From Bradyrhizobium sp. KBS0727 (GTDB lineage Bacteria; Pseudomonadota; Alphaproteobacteria; Rhizobiales; Xanthobacteraceae), in NCBI RefSeq assembly GCF_005937885.2, contig NZ_CP042176.1, positions 4,645,501 through 4,709,500 of the forward strand: a stretch of 64,000 bases of DNA, given 5' to 3'. This document shows positions 35,291-43,170 of the stretch, in pieces; within the stretch, counting starts at the first letter, position 1, and the number at the start of each line of letters is the position of its first letter. The translations under genes and the position numbers were made by a program. The notes under the pieces were generated by a model. It was not told the origin of the DNA and searched no databases. It was given only the letters and a program-made list of their open reading frames with translations.

Positions 35291-36256
35291 CTATTTCTTC
35301 TCTTCCAGCAGCTTGCGATATTTCTCGACGTCGAGCGTCACCAATTTCCCGAGCACGTCGGGCGTGTGCTCGTTGGCTTCGGGGGCGACGGTAGAGAGGT
35401 CATGAAAGCGCTTTTTCACCGGCTCGCTTTCGACGGCGGTCTTCGCCGCCGCGTTCAGTTTCTCGACGACCGCCGGCGGCGTTCCCTTCGGCGCGAACAG
35501 GCCGTTCCAGCCCTGCGCCTCGAAGTCGGGAAGGCCGGCTTCCGCCGACGTCGGGAGATCGGGTAAGGTCGCGAGCCGCACGGTCGAGCCGACCACGAGG
35601 CCCCTGACCAGTTTGTCGTCGATCGCCTGCGACACCGAGGCGGCGGCGTCGCAAACGCCGTCGATCTGTCCGCCAATCGCGTCCGTCAGCGCCGGCGCCG
35701 CGCCGCGATAGCCGACCAGCGTGACGTCGATGCCGGCGGCCTGCACGAAGCTCTTGCAGATCAGGAAGTTCGACGAGCCGACACCGGCGTGGCCGAGATT
35801 GATCTTGCCGGGATTGCTCTTCGCATAGGCGATGAATTCCTGCAGGTTCTTGGCCGGGAAATCCTTGCGCAGCGCGACGACACCGAAGGTCTTCGCCACC
35901 ATGGCGATCGGCGCAAAGGAATCCGGTGTGAACGGCAGCTTCGGATAGATCGTATAGGTCGCGGCACTGGTGCCGGCATTGCCGATCGCGATGGTGTAAC
36001 CATCAGCTTCGGCGCGCGCGGCGCGTGCCAGCGCAGTCGAGCCGCCGGCACCCGCGACATTCTCGATCACGACCGGCTGGCCCAGCGCCTTGCCCATCTC
36101 CTCGGCGACCGCGCGCGCGATCACATCCGAGGTGCCGCCGGCCGCGAACGGCACGATCATGGTGATGGGATGTTTTGGAAAATCCTGCGCATGCGCGCCG
36201 GTCACGAACGAGAGCGCCGCAAGCGCGACCGCAAGTCTGGCCACGAACGAATTCAC
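35291..36256 (-). CDS. Tripartite tricarboxylate transporter substrate-binding protein (Bug/TctC family)
   Basis: 321 residues with a signal peptide ending TGAHAQ. The TctC pattern YPIKPITMIVPFAAGG-like HPITMIVPFAAGGTSDVIAR, VVIENVAGAGGS and IAIGNAGTSAAT is clear. It binds a carboxylate in the periplasm. No TctA/TctB membrane genes are adjacent. Its GTG start overlaps the purQ stop as GTGA, so translation is coupled to purQ. Ends the pur cluster. Confidence 0.87.
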   Translation of the reverse strand: MNSFVARLAVALAALSFVTGAHAQDFPKHPITMIVPFAAGGTSDVIARAVAEEMGKALGQPVVIENVAGAGGSTALARAARAEADGYTIAIGNAGTSAATYTIYPKLPFTPDSFAPIAMVAKTFGVVALRKDFPAKNLQEFIAYAKSNPGKINLGHAGVGSSNFLICKSFVQAAGIDVTLVGYRGAAPALTDAIGGQIDGVCDAAASVSQAIDDKLVRGLVVGSTVRLATLPDLPTSAEAGLPDFEAQGWNGLFAPKGTPPAVVEKLNAAAKTAVESEPVKKRFHDLSTVAPEANEHTPDVLGKLVTLDVEKYRKLLEEKK

Positions 36257-36954
36257 GCCGCCTTCTCCAGGTGCGCCACAAGGCCGGCAAACAGGCCACG
36301 GCCATCGGTGCAGCCCATGATGTCTTCGACGTGGTTTTCCGGATGCGGCATCATGCCGAGCACATTGCCGCGCTCGTTGACGATGCCGGCAATCGAATCC
36401 GCAGCACCATTGATGTTGGAATTCTCGTCGACCACGCCATCGGCGGAGCAATAGCGGTAAAGCACCCGCCCCTCGGCCTCGAGCCGCTTCACGGTCTCCT
36501 CGTCGGCCTCGTAGTTGCCTTCGCCATGGGCGACCGGCACCCGAATGACCTGGCCGGCATTGTAGCCGCGCGTGAACGGCGTGTCGGAGCGTTCGACCCG
36601 CAGATGCACATCCTTGCAGATGAATTTCAGCCGCGCGTTGCGCATCAGCACACCGGGCAAGAGACCTGCTTCACAGAGGATCTGAAAGCCGTTGCAGACC
36701 CCGAGCACGAGGCCGCCTTCGGCAGCAAACGCCCGCACCGCGTCCATGACAGGGGCGCGCGCGGCGATCGCCCCACAGCGCAGATAGTCGCCATAGGAAA
36801 ATCCGCCGGGCACGACCACGAGGTCGGTGCCTTTGGGCAACGCGGTCTCGGCATGCCAGACCATCGCGGACTCACGGCCCGATGCAAGCTTGAGCGCGCG
36901 CGCCATGTCGCGCTCGCGATTGATTCCAGGAAAGACGAGTACGGCTGATTTCAT
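36253..36954 (-). CDS. purQ: Phosphoribosylformylglycinamidine synthase subunit PurQ
   Basis: 233 residues, class I glutamine amidotransferase that feeds ammonia to PurL. GGFSYGDYLRCGAIA, LGVCNGFQILCEAGLLPG with the nucleophilic Cys, and the His/Glu end VLGMMPHPENHVED. Start codon overlaps the stop of the upstream coiled-coil ORF (ATGA) and the stop overlaps the next start (GTGA). Confidence 0.95.
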   Translation of the reverse strand: MKSAVLVFPGINRERDMARALKLASGRESAMVWHAETALPKGTDLVVVPGGFSYGDYLRCGAIAARAPVMDAVRAFAAEGGLVLGVCNGFQILCEAGLLPGVLMRNARLKFICKDVHLRVERSDTPFTRGYNAGQVIRVPVAHGEGNYEADEETVKRLEAEGRVLYRYCSADGVVDENSNINGAADSIAGIVNERGNVLGMMPHPENHVEDIMGCTDGRGLFAGLVAHLEKAA

Positions 36955-37205
36955 AAGGTGGGCACATCACTTAGTTCGAGACGAGTCTCGATGCGATCCA
37001 GACGGCCTTCGTGCCGAACCAACGTCGCATGGATTGCGGAAATTTCCTGGAAGATGCCTGTGATCTCCTGGCGAATTCCATTCTGCGAAGATCGAGAGGC
37101 CTGCATCTCATGCTTAAGTTCGTCGATCTTGCCGTCGACTTGGGCTAGCCGCGACTGGATCGGTTTCAACACTTCGAAAATGAGTTCAGGTGTCACCTCG
37201 GCCAT
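36951..37205 (-). CDS. Small coiled-coil protein inside the pur operon
   Basis: 84 residues: MAEVTPELIFEVLKPIQSRL, then a long helix with heptads (QVDGKIDELKHEMQASRSSQ; GRLDRIETRLEL). It sits between purS (11 bp upstream) and purQ (4 bp ATGA overlap), so it is translated with the purine genes. Similar short coiled-coils are common in rhizobia, often unlinked to purine synthesis. No known role; could be an oligomerisation protein acquired in the operon. Confidence 0.7.
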   Translation of the reverse strand: MAEVTPELIFEVLKPIQSRLAQVDGKIDELKHEMQASRSSQNGIRQEITGIFQEISAIHATLVRHEGRLDRIETRLELSDVPTL

Positions 37206-37216
37206 CGGTGTTCGCC

Positions 37217-37459
37217 CTAGTTCTTCACCTCAATAGCATAATTCTCGATCACGGTGTTGGCCAGCAGCTTGTCGGCGGCGGCTTTCAGGGCCGCCTCCGC
37301 CTTGGCCTTGTCGGAGCCGGAAAGTTCGATGTCGAACACCTTGCCCTGACGCACGCTGGCGACTCCATCGACGCCAAGCGATTTCAGCGCGCCTTCGATG
37401 GCCTTGCCCTGCGGATCGAGAATGCCGGATTTCAATGTAACGGTAACGCGTGCTTTCAT
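37217..37459 (-). CDS. purS: Phosphoribosylformylglycinamidine synthase subunit PurS
   Basis: 80 residues from MKARVTVTLKSGILDPQGKA. The small subunit that bridges PurL and PurQ; GKVFDIELSG and ADKLLANTVIENY match the family. The start is MKARV, not the upstream GTG/ATG codons that run into the repeat. Confidence 0.95.
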   Translation of the reverse strand: MKARVTVTLKSGILDPQGKAIEGALKSLGVDGVASVRQGKVFDIELSGSDKAKAEAALKAAADKLLANTVIENYAIEVKN

Positions 37460-37468
37460 ATCAACCCC

Positions 37469-37568
37469 GTCATTCCGGACGAGCCGCGCAGCGGATCGAT
37501 CCGGAATCTCGCGCAAAAAAATCTCTGGGATTCCGGGTTCGCGGTCTACGCCCGCGCCCCGGAATGAC
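37469..37568. repeat. GTCATTCCGG palindromic repeat, copy 3
   Basis: Ends GTCATTCCGGAC and CCCCGGAATGAC, internal CCGGAATCTCGC...GATTCCGGG. It lies within the purC-purS gap of the operon, so it will be transcribed and could fold or attenuate the message. Confidence 0.88.
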
Positions 37569-37571
37569 GTG

Positions 37572-38339
37572 CTAGCTCTTCACGAGCACCGGGCCGCTGC
37601 CGGCCGGACGCTCGTTCTCCATCAGGATGCCCAGACGCTTGGCGACTTCGGTATAGGCCTCCAGCAGTCCGCCGAGATCCCGGCGGAAACGATCCTTGTC
37701 GAGCTTCTCGTTCGACTTGATATCCCACAGCCGGCAGGAGTCCGGCGAGATCTCGTCGGCGACGATGATGCGCATCATGTCGTTTTCGAACAGGCGGCCG
37801 CATTCCATCTTGAAATCGACGAGGCGGATGCCGATGCCGAGGAACAGCCCGGTCAGGAAGTCGTTGACGCGGATGGCGAGCGCCATGATGTCGTCGATTT
37901 CCTGCGGCGTGGCCCAGCCGAACGCCGTGATGTGCTCTTCCGAGACCATCGGGTCGTTGAGCTGGTCGTTCTTGTAATAGAACTCGATGATCGAGCGCGG
38001 CAGCTGGGTGCCTTCCTCGATGCCGAGGCGCTGCGACAGCGATCCCGCCGCCACGTTCCGCACCACCACCTCGAGCGGCACGATCTCGACCTCGCGAATC
38101 AGCTGCTCGCGCATGTTGAGGCGGCGGATGAAATGGGTCGGCACCCCGATATCGTTGAGGTGCTGAAACAGGTACTCCGAAATCCGGTTGTTGAGGACGC
38201 CCTTGCCCTCGATCACCTGGTGTTTCTTGGCATTGAACGCGGTCGCATCGTCCTTGAAGTGCTGGATCAGGGTTCCCGGTTCCGGGCCTTCATACAGGAC
38301 CTTGGCCTTGCCTTCATAAATGCGGCGTCGACGGCTCAT
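37572..38339 (-). CDS. purC: Phosphoribosylaminoimidazole-succinocarboxamide synthase
   Basis: 255 residues from MSRRRRIYEGKAKVLYEG. Joins CAIR and aspartate (SAICAR synthesis). ATP-grasp-like motifs: HFKDDATAFNA, VEIVPLEVVVRNVAAGSL, and ADEISPDSCRLWD. A longer start at 38369 has a GGAG but adds non-family residues. Heads the purC-purS-ORF-purQ unit. Confidence 0.95.
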   Translation of the reverse strand: MSRRRRIYEGKAKVLYEGPEPGTLIQHFKDDATAFNAKKHQVIEGKGVLNNRISEYLFQHLNDIGVPTHFIRRLNMREQLIREVEIVPLEVVVRNVAAGSLSQRLGIEEGTQLPRSIIEFYYKNDQLNDPMVSEEHITAFGWATPQEIDDIMALAIRVNDFLTGLFLGIGIRLVDFKMECGRLFENDMMRIIVADEISPDSCRLWDIKSNEKLDKDRFRRDLGGLLEAYTEVAKRLGILMENERPAGSGPVLVKS

Positions 38340-38659
38340 TGGGATGTACCGTGTTTTGTTGAAATCCATGAATCTGGTGTGCTCCGGATGACAAGGGTTA
38401 CGACCACGACGGAGCTGCCGTGAAGGCCGGGAGCTCGACTACAACCACCGGAAACAGAACAAGAACCTAGCCTGGGGGCAACCTACCTGATTGGCCTATC
38501 CAGCACAATCGATCCGGCCCGGTTGGGCCCAACTTATACCGGTTGCCCTGCGGCTTAACGGCTCGTTGTTTTGCCGATTCGCCACCTCTATCTAGGTGTG
38601 GAAGCGGGCCGCCGCAACGCGACCGCAGGACCCATTTTGCCGGGATTGGAACCACAGAA
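38340..38659. other. Intergenic region between purC and the zeta-subunit gene
   Basis: Contains the divergent promoters of purC (minus) and the DUF1476 gene (plus). No ORF with a ribosome site was seen. A GC-rich stretch CCGGCCCGGTTGGGCCC could form a small hairpin. No PurR-type box was recognised by eye. Confidence 0.5.
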
Positions 38660-38977
38660 ATGACCACTTTCGACAAGCGCGAGGACGGTTTCGAGAAGAA
38701 GTTCGCCCTCGACGAGGAGCTGAAATTCAAGGCCGAAGCGCGCCGCAACAAGCTGCTCGGGCAGTTGATCGCGGAAAAACTCGGCTTGTCGGGCGACGCC
38801 GCTGCCGCCTATGCGAAGGATGTGGTTGCCGCGGTATTCGAGGGCGACGGCGACGTGCTTCACAAGGTGCTCGGCGACATCAAGGCCAAGGGCGTCGACC
38901 TCACCGAGCGGGATCTGCGCGACAGGATGGATGCCCTGATGGCCGAGGCGGTCGCGCAGGTAAAAGCGGGGACGTAA
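38660..38977 (+). CDS. ATPase inhibitor subunit zeta (DUF1476)
   Basis: 105 residues from MTTFDKREDGFEKKFALDEE, an all-helical protein. This is the alphaproteobacterial zeta subunit that inhibits F1-ATPase hydrolysis by entering F1 with its N-terminus (known in Paracoccus). KFKAEARRNKLLGQ and AAAYAKDVVAADF-like blocks fit. Stands alone between purC and the cyanase gene. Confidence 0.9.
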   Translation: MTTFDKREDGFEKKFALDEELKFKAEARRNKLLGQLIAEKLGLSGDAAAAYAKDVVAAVFEGDGDVLHKVLGDIKAKGVDLTERDLRDRMDALMAEAVAQVKAGT

Positions 38978-38986
38978 GGGCTTGCC

Positions 38987-39080
38987 GTCATTCCGGACAC
39001 CGCGCAGCGGTGATCCGGAATCTCGAGATTCCCCGATGCGCAATTGCGCATCTGAGGTTCGCTACGCGCCCCGGAATGAC
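38987..39080. repeat. GTCATTCCGG palindromic repeat, copy 4
   Basis: Same ends and internal CCGGAATCTCGAGATTCC as copy 2, including the ATGCGCAATTGCGCAT inner palindrome. Starts 9 bp after the zeta-subunit stop and ends 8 bp before the convergent cynS stop. Confidence 0.9.
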
Positions 39081-39088
39081 GGTGGAAA

Positions 39089-39577
39089 TTACTCTTCCTT
39101 AAACCCATACTCCGGCACGTTGCCGCTGGCGCCGTAATACTTGTACGGCAGGAATTTTCCGGACATCGAAATCTTGACCCGGTCGCCCTTCGGATTGGCG
39201 ACGCGCTCCATCACCATGTCGAAATCGATCGCCGACATGATGCCGTCACCGAATTCCTCCTCGATCAGCGCCTTCCAGGCCGGGCCGTTGACCATCACCA
39301 TTTCGTAGAAGCGGTAGATCAAGGGATCGGTCGGCGGCATCGGCGTGCCGGTGCCGCGCATCGGCACTTCGTTCAGCATCGCGGTCTCGGATTTCGACAG
39401 CCCGAACAGCTCGGCGGCGTTGGCGGCCTGCGGTTTTGTCAATTTCATCTGGCCGAGAATGGCGCCGACGATCAGCACTTCGGAATAGCCGCCGATCTTT
39501 TCGCAGATGTGCTTCCAGCTCCAGCCCTTCTCGCGCTTGATGTCGAGCAGCTTTTCGGTGAGGTCGGATCGCTTCAT
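39089..39577 (-). CDS. cynS: Cyanate hydratase (cyanase)
   Basis: 162 residues, the usual size. N-terminal helix-turn-helix-like domain, then the catalytic domain with R89, E92 and S115 (PLIYRFYEMVMV; GIMSAIDFDM), matching R96/E99/S122 of the E. coli enzyme. Decomposes cyanate with bicarbonate to ammonia and CO2. No cynT or cynR nearby. Stands alone. Confidence 0.95.
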   Translation of the reverse strand: MKRSDLTEKLLDIKREKGWSWKHICEKIGGYSEVLIVGAILGQMKLTKPQAANAAELFGLSKSETAMLNEVPMRGTGTPMPPTDPLIYRFYEMVMVNGPAWKALIEEEFGDGIMSAIDFDMVMERVANPKGDRVKISMSGKFLPYKYYGASGNVPEYGFKEE

Positions 39578-39703
39578 GTTTCGTCTCCCTGTTTAACGCG
39601 CGATGTGCTTCGCCGGACCGGTTTTGACCCCAGCACCGATCGATCCGTTTCGTGCACGAAGCATGCCAGCAGCGACGCCCAACTCCCCGTGGCTTGAACG
39701 GCG

Positions 39704-40909
39704 CTACGGCTCCTGCCGCAGGCTCGCTTCGAGCCGCCCGAGCTCGGTGTCGAGGTCCCGCTCGACGTCGGCGACACCGAGCTCGACCACCCGATAGTCG
39801 CGCGCTTCCAGCCATGCCCTTCGGCCGGCGCGGTCGGCGACGATGGCGTCCGATTCGCTTGCGTTGACCAGCTCGATCGCGATCCGGTGCACGAAGGAGA
39901 CGAAATCGGGGATGTGGCGGCCGACCGGTGTCTGCCGCTTGAACTGCCCGGCAAACCGGCGATCGCGGGTCAGCGCCTGCCACAGGATCCGCTCGGCGTC
40001 GGTCGGGTTACGCCGCAGCAGCCGGGCCAGGCCGCGGACCGTGCTGTTGTCGCCCGGCGCGGTCGCACCTTGCCCATGCTCGGCCAGCAGCGCGCGAAGC
40101 CGGGTCGCCTGTTCGCCGTCGAGCACACCGCCCTTGGCCGGCCCCTTGCGGCCTTCGGCAATCGCCATAACAACCCCATGCAAAGTATGCATGTCCTGCT
40201 TGGTCGGGTCCATCCGGGTAAAGATGTTGCGCAGGTTGACCAGCATGGTCTCCCGCTTTTCCGGCGGGCGCAGGAATTCGACCTTGTCGAGTTCCCGGAT
40301 CAGGTTGTCGAAAAAGGCCTGCATCTGGTGCTGGGAGGCGCGCTCGGAATGTTCGGGCATCGCGAACGGCAGGGCGCCGCCGGTCGAGCGCTTGAACCAT
40401 TCGTAGCCGATCAGGAGCACTGCCTGCGCCAGGTTCAGCGACGCAAAGCCCGGGTTGACCGGAAAGGTGATGATCCGGTTGGCGAGCGCGACTTCCTCGT
40501 TCTGCAAGCCGTAACGCTCGCGGCCGAACAGGATGCCGACGCCGCCACCGCCGGCAACATGCGCCGCGATCTCGCCGGCCGCTTGCGCCGGTGCGACCAC
40601 CGGCTTGGCCTGGTCGTGGGCGCGGGCGGTGGTCGCAAACAGCAGCGTCAGATCGGCGACCGCCTGCTCGACCGTGTCGAACAATTCGGCCTGCTCCAGA
40701 ATCTGATCGGCGCCGGCCGCCGCGCGTTGCGCCGCGATGTTCGGCCAGCCGTCACGCGGATTGACGATTCTTAATCGGGAAAGTGCAAAGTTGCCCATTG
40801 CGCGCGCGGCCATGCCGATATTCTCGCCGAGCTGCGGCTCGACAAGAATCACAACAGGTCCGGCTAAGTCCAAACCAGACTTGGTTTTATCGGTGCCCGA
40901 ACCGGACAT
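39704..40909 (-). CDS. TrmJ-like tRNA methyltransferase fused to DUF559 domain
   Basis: 401 residues, two domains. Residues about 14-170 are a SPOUT methyltransferase of the TrmJ/TrmH type (VEPQLGENIGMAARAMGNF; GILFGRERYGLQNEEV; NLAQAVLLIGYE), likely 2'-O-methylating tRNA position 32. From about residue 285 a DUF559-like, Vsr-fold domain follows (RNPTDAERILWQALTRDRRF; FKRQTPVGRHIPDFVSF). The nuclease-type acidic core looks altered: IELVNASESDA in place of IELDGGQH. Start at MSGSGTDK with AAGTGAGA upstream. Confidence 0.85.
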   Translation of the reverse strand: MSGSGTDKTKSGLDLAGPVVILVEPQLGENIGMAARAMGNFALSRLRIVNPRDGWPNIAAQRAAAGADQILEQAELFDTVEQAVADLTLLFATTARAHDQAKPVVAPAQAAGEIAAHVAGGGGVGILFGRERYGLQNEEVALANRIITFPVNPGFASLNLAQAVLLIGYEWFKRSTGGALPFAMPEHSERASQHQMQAFFDNLIRELDKVEFLRPPEKRETMLVNLRNIFTRMDPTKQDMHTLHGVVMAIAEGRKGPAKGGVLDGEQATRLRALLAEHGQGATAPGDNSTVRGLARLLRRNPTDAERILWQALTRDRRFAGQFKRQTPVGRHIPDFVSFVHRIAIELVNASESDAIVADRAGRRAWLEARDYRVVELGVADVERDLDTELGRLEASLRQEP

Positions 40910-41212
40910 TCTCACTTCACTTTCTGATTCCGCGACCAAAGATTTTGAATCAACACGCGAAGCGAATGATCCAAACGCTGACGATCACGCCGCTTTCGCA
41001 AAGCTGAGCGGAATTCTCAAGTCAGTTACCAGAGTTAGTCGTGTTTCCGAACGCGCGATCAAAGCGTGGATAAAGCTTCGCTTGAAGCGCCGCTTGTGGA
41101 CGCACCGCTTTCGGATAGGCTAACAAACACAACCAAAGCGAAGCTGCAAACGAACCTTGCAAAACGAACCTTGAAAGCCGGCTCAACGGCTGAAGTCACG
41201 GGAGAGACGTCC
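40910..41212. other. Divergent intergenic region between trmJ-like and hydrolase genes
   Basis: 303 bp, somewhat AT-richer than its surroundings, with no recognisable RNA gene or strong ORF. It holds the two outward promoters. A run of several GCTTCG/CGAAGC words occurs but no clear operator was identified. Confidence 0.4.
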
Positions 41213-42943
41213 ATGCGCGGTCGATGGTCATTGGCGATTCTGGGTGTGATCCTGATCCTGGCCGGCGGCTTGCTCGCCCATCTGACCCAGACCTCGGGCG
41301 GCATCAAAATCCACGACGTGCGCTTCAAGGGAGCCAAGGGCAACACCATGAGCGCCCTGCTCTACGTCCCCCCGAACGCCACGGCGCAGACTCCCGCCCC
41401 CGGCATCCTCGCGGTTCACGGCTACATCAATTCGCGCGAAACCCAGGACGGCTTCGCCATCGAGTTTGCCCGCCGCGGCTATGTCGTGCTCGCCCTCGAC
41501 CAGACCGGCCATGGCTATAGCGACCCGCCCGCCTTCGCCAACGGTTTTGGTGGCCCGGATGGGCTGGCTCATCTGCGCAGCCTCGATATCGTCGACAAGA
41601 ACAATATCGGGCTCGAAGGCCACTCGATGGGCGGCTGGACCGTGCTCGCGGCCGCCACCGCCATGCCCAACGACTACCGCGCGATGGTGCTGGAAGGGTC
41701 GTCCACCGGCAAGCCGTTCGCCGCTGACGGCACCCCCAGTTGGCCGCGCAATGTGGCGCTGGTGTTCGCCCAGTATGAGGAGTTCTCCTTCCTGATGTGG
41801 GGCGAGGACAAGGCCCGCGACGTCACCCGGAGCCCGAAGCTGTGGGCCTTTTTCGGCACCCAGGGCGCGGTCGAACCGGGCAAGGTCTATGGCGACATCG
41901 CACAAGGCACGGCGCGGGTGCTCTACACGCCTGATATCACCCACCCCGCCGAGCACATCTCCCATGAAGCGATCGGCTACAGCCTCGACTGGTTCGGCAA
42001 AACCCTGCAGGGCGGCACGCCCCGCCCGGCCGACGACCAGATCTGGTTCCGCAAGGAGATCGGCACGCTGATCGCGCTGGTCGGCTTTGTCGCGCTGCTG
42101 ATCGGGGCGTTCGATGGCCTCCTGGAAGCTTCGATGTATTCGCGGGGGCTGAGACTGCCCGCGATCGAGGACGGCACCATGCCGCCCCATTCGGCCGCGC
42201 GCGGCCACCGCTGGACCGTGGCCTTGATCCTGTCGGCGTTGATTCCGGCGCTGACCTATTACCCGGCGTTCGCGTTGGCCGGCACCTTCGTCAAACCCTC
42301 GACCTGGCTGCCGCAAGGCATCACCAACCAGATCCTGGTCTGGGCGGTCATTAATGGCCTGATCACGCTGGCATTGATGTCGTTCGCGCCCAAACGTGCC
42401 AGCCGGACCGGCCTTGTCGGCCAGTCGGTCGTGATTGCGCTGGCGACCGTCGCGATCGGCTATGCCGCACTGTGGCTGGCCGATCTCGCCTTCAAGATCG
42501 ACTTCCGGTTCTGGATCGTGGCGCTGAAATTGATGAGCGCCAAGCAGTTCCTGATCTTCCTGATCTACCTCGTGCCGTTCACGGCGTTCTTCGTGGTCGC
42601 GCTGCACGTGCTGCACCGGAATTTCTCGACCATGGCGGCTGGCCGCGGCACTCTCTACCTGACCAACATCTTCGCGCTGACATTGGGCTTCATCGTGCTC
42701 TTAGGCACACAATACGGCACGCTCTGGTTGAGCGGAAAGCTGTTCAACCCGTTGCCCGATCCAGGCTTCGTCCCGCTCTCCACCATCGTCGCGATTCAGT
42801 TCGTGCCACTGCTAGCGATCTGCGCTGTGATCGCGACCTTCACCTGGCGGCGGACCGGCTCCAGCCTGCCGGGGGCGCTGATCTGCGGGCTGTTCGTCAC
42901 CTGGTACGTGGTGGCCGGCACCGCCACCCAGGCGGCGTTTTAG
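41213..42943 (+). CDS. Membrane alpha/beta hydrolase
   Basis: 576 residues. One N-terminal helix (WSLAILGVILILAGGLLAHL), a periplasmic or cytosolic alpha/beta hydrolase domain with nucleophile elbow GHSMGG (Ser138) and ILAVHGYINSRET (oxyanion region), then six or seven membrane helices from about residue 275. Substrate unknown; the combination suggests a lipid or cell-envelope esterase. Start ATG has GGGAGA 8 nt upstream. A composite repeat begins at the stop. Confidence 0.8.
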   Translation: MRGRWSLAILGVILILAGGLLAHLTQTSGGIKIHDVRFKGAKGNTMSALLYVPPNATAQTPAPGILAVHGYINSRETQDGFAIEFARRGYVVLALDQTGHGYSDPPAFANGFGGPDGLAHLRSLDIVDKNNIGLEGHSMGGWTVLAAATAMPNDYRAMVLEGSSTGKPFAADGTPSWPRNVALVFAQYEEFSFLMWGEDKARDVTRSPKLWAFFGTQGAVEPGKVYGDIAQGTARVLYTPDITHPAEHISHEAIGYSLDWFGKTLQGGTPRPADDQIWFRKEIGTLIALVGFVALLIGAFDGLLEASMYSRGLRLPAIEDGTMPPHSAARGHRWTVALILSALIPALTYYPAFALAGTFVKPSTWLPQGITNQILVWAVINGLITLALMSFAPKRASRTGLVGQSVVIALATVAIGYAALWLADLAFKIDFRFWIVALKLMSAKQFLIFLIYLVPFTAFFVVALHVLHRNFSTMAAGRGTLYLTNIFALTLGFIVLLGTQYGTLWLSGKLFNPLPDPGFVPLSTIVAIQFVPLLAICAVIATFTWRRTGSSLPGALICGLFVTWYVVAGTATQAAF

Positions 42944-43040
42944 AGCGTTTTCGAGCGAAGTGGGTACCGGTTCGCGTGAAGAAAACGCGTCAAATCAAAG
43001 AATCAGCTCTTCGGTTCTGATCCTTCAGAACCGAAGAGCT
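42944..43040. repeat. Composite repeat: 50-bp repeat copy C plus 16-bp-arm hairpin
   Basis: 42944-42993 is copy C of the 50-bp repeat in inverted orientation; 43005-43040 is a perfect hairpin AGCTCTTCGGTTCTGA-TCCT-TCAGAACCGAAGAGCT. Compared with copy B the hairpin letters differ but pair just as fully. It begins directly after the hydrolase stop. Confidence 0.88.
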
Positions 43041-43170
43041 GGCCGGAACGATGGGCTGAAAGTGCATAACGGCTTGGCTTCCGCAGCCCCGTTTGCGGTG
43101 CTATAGCCCGCATATAATCCTCCACTGACGCCCGAAACGCGCGTTTTTCCAGAAAAAGGCCCCCTCCGTC

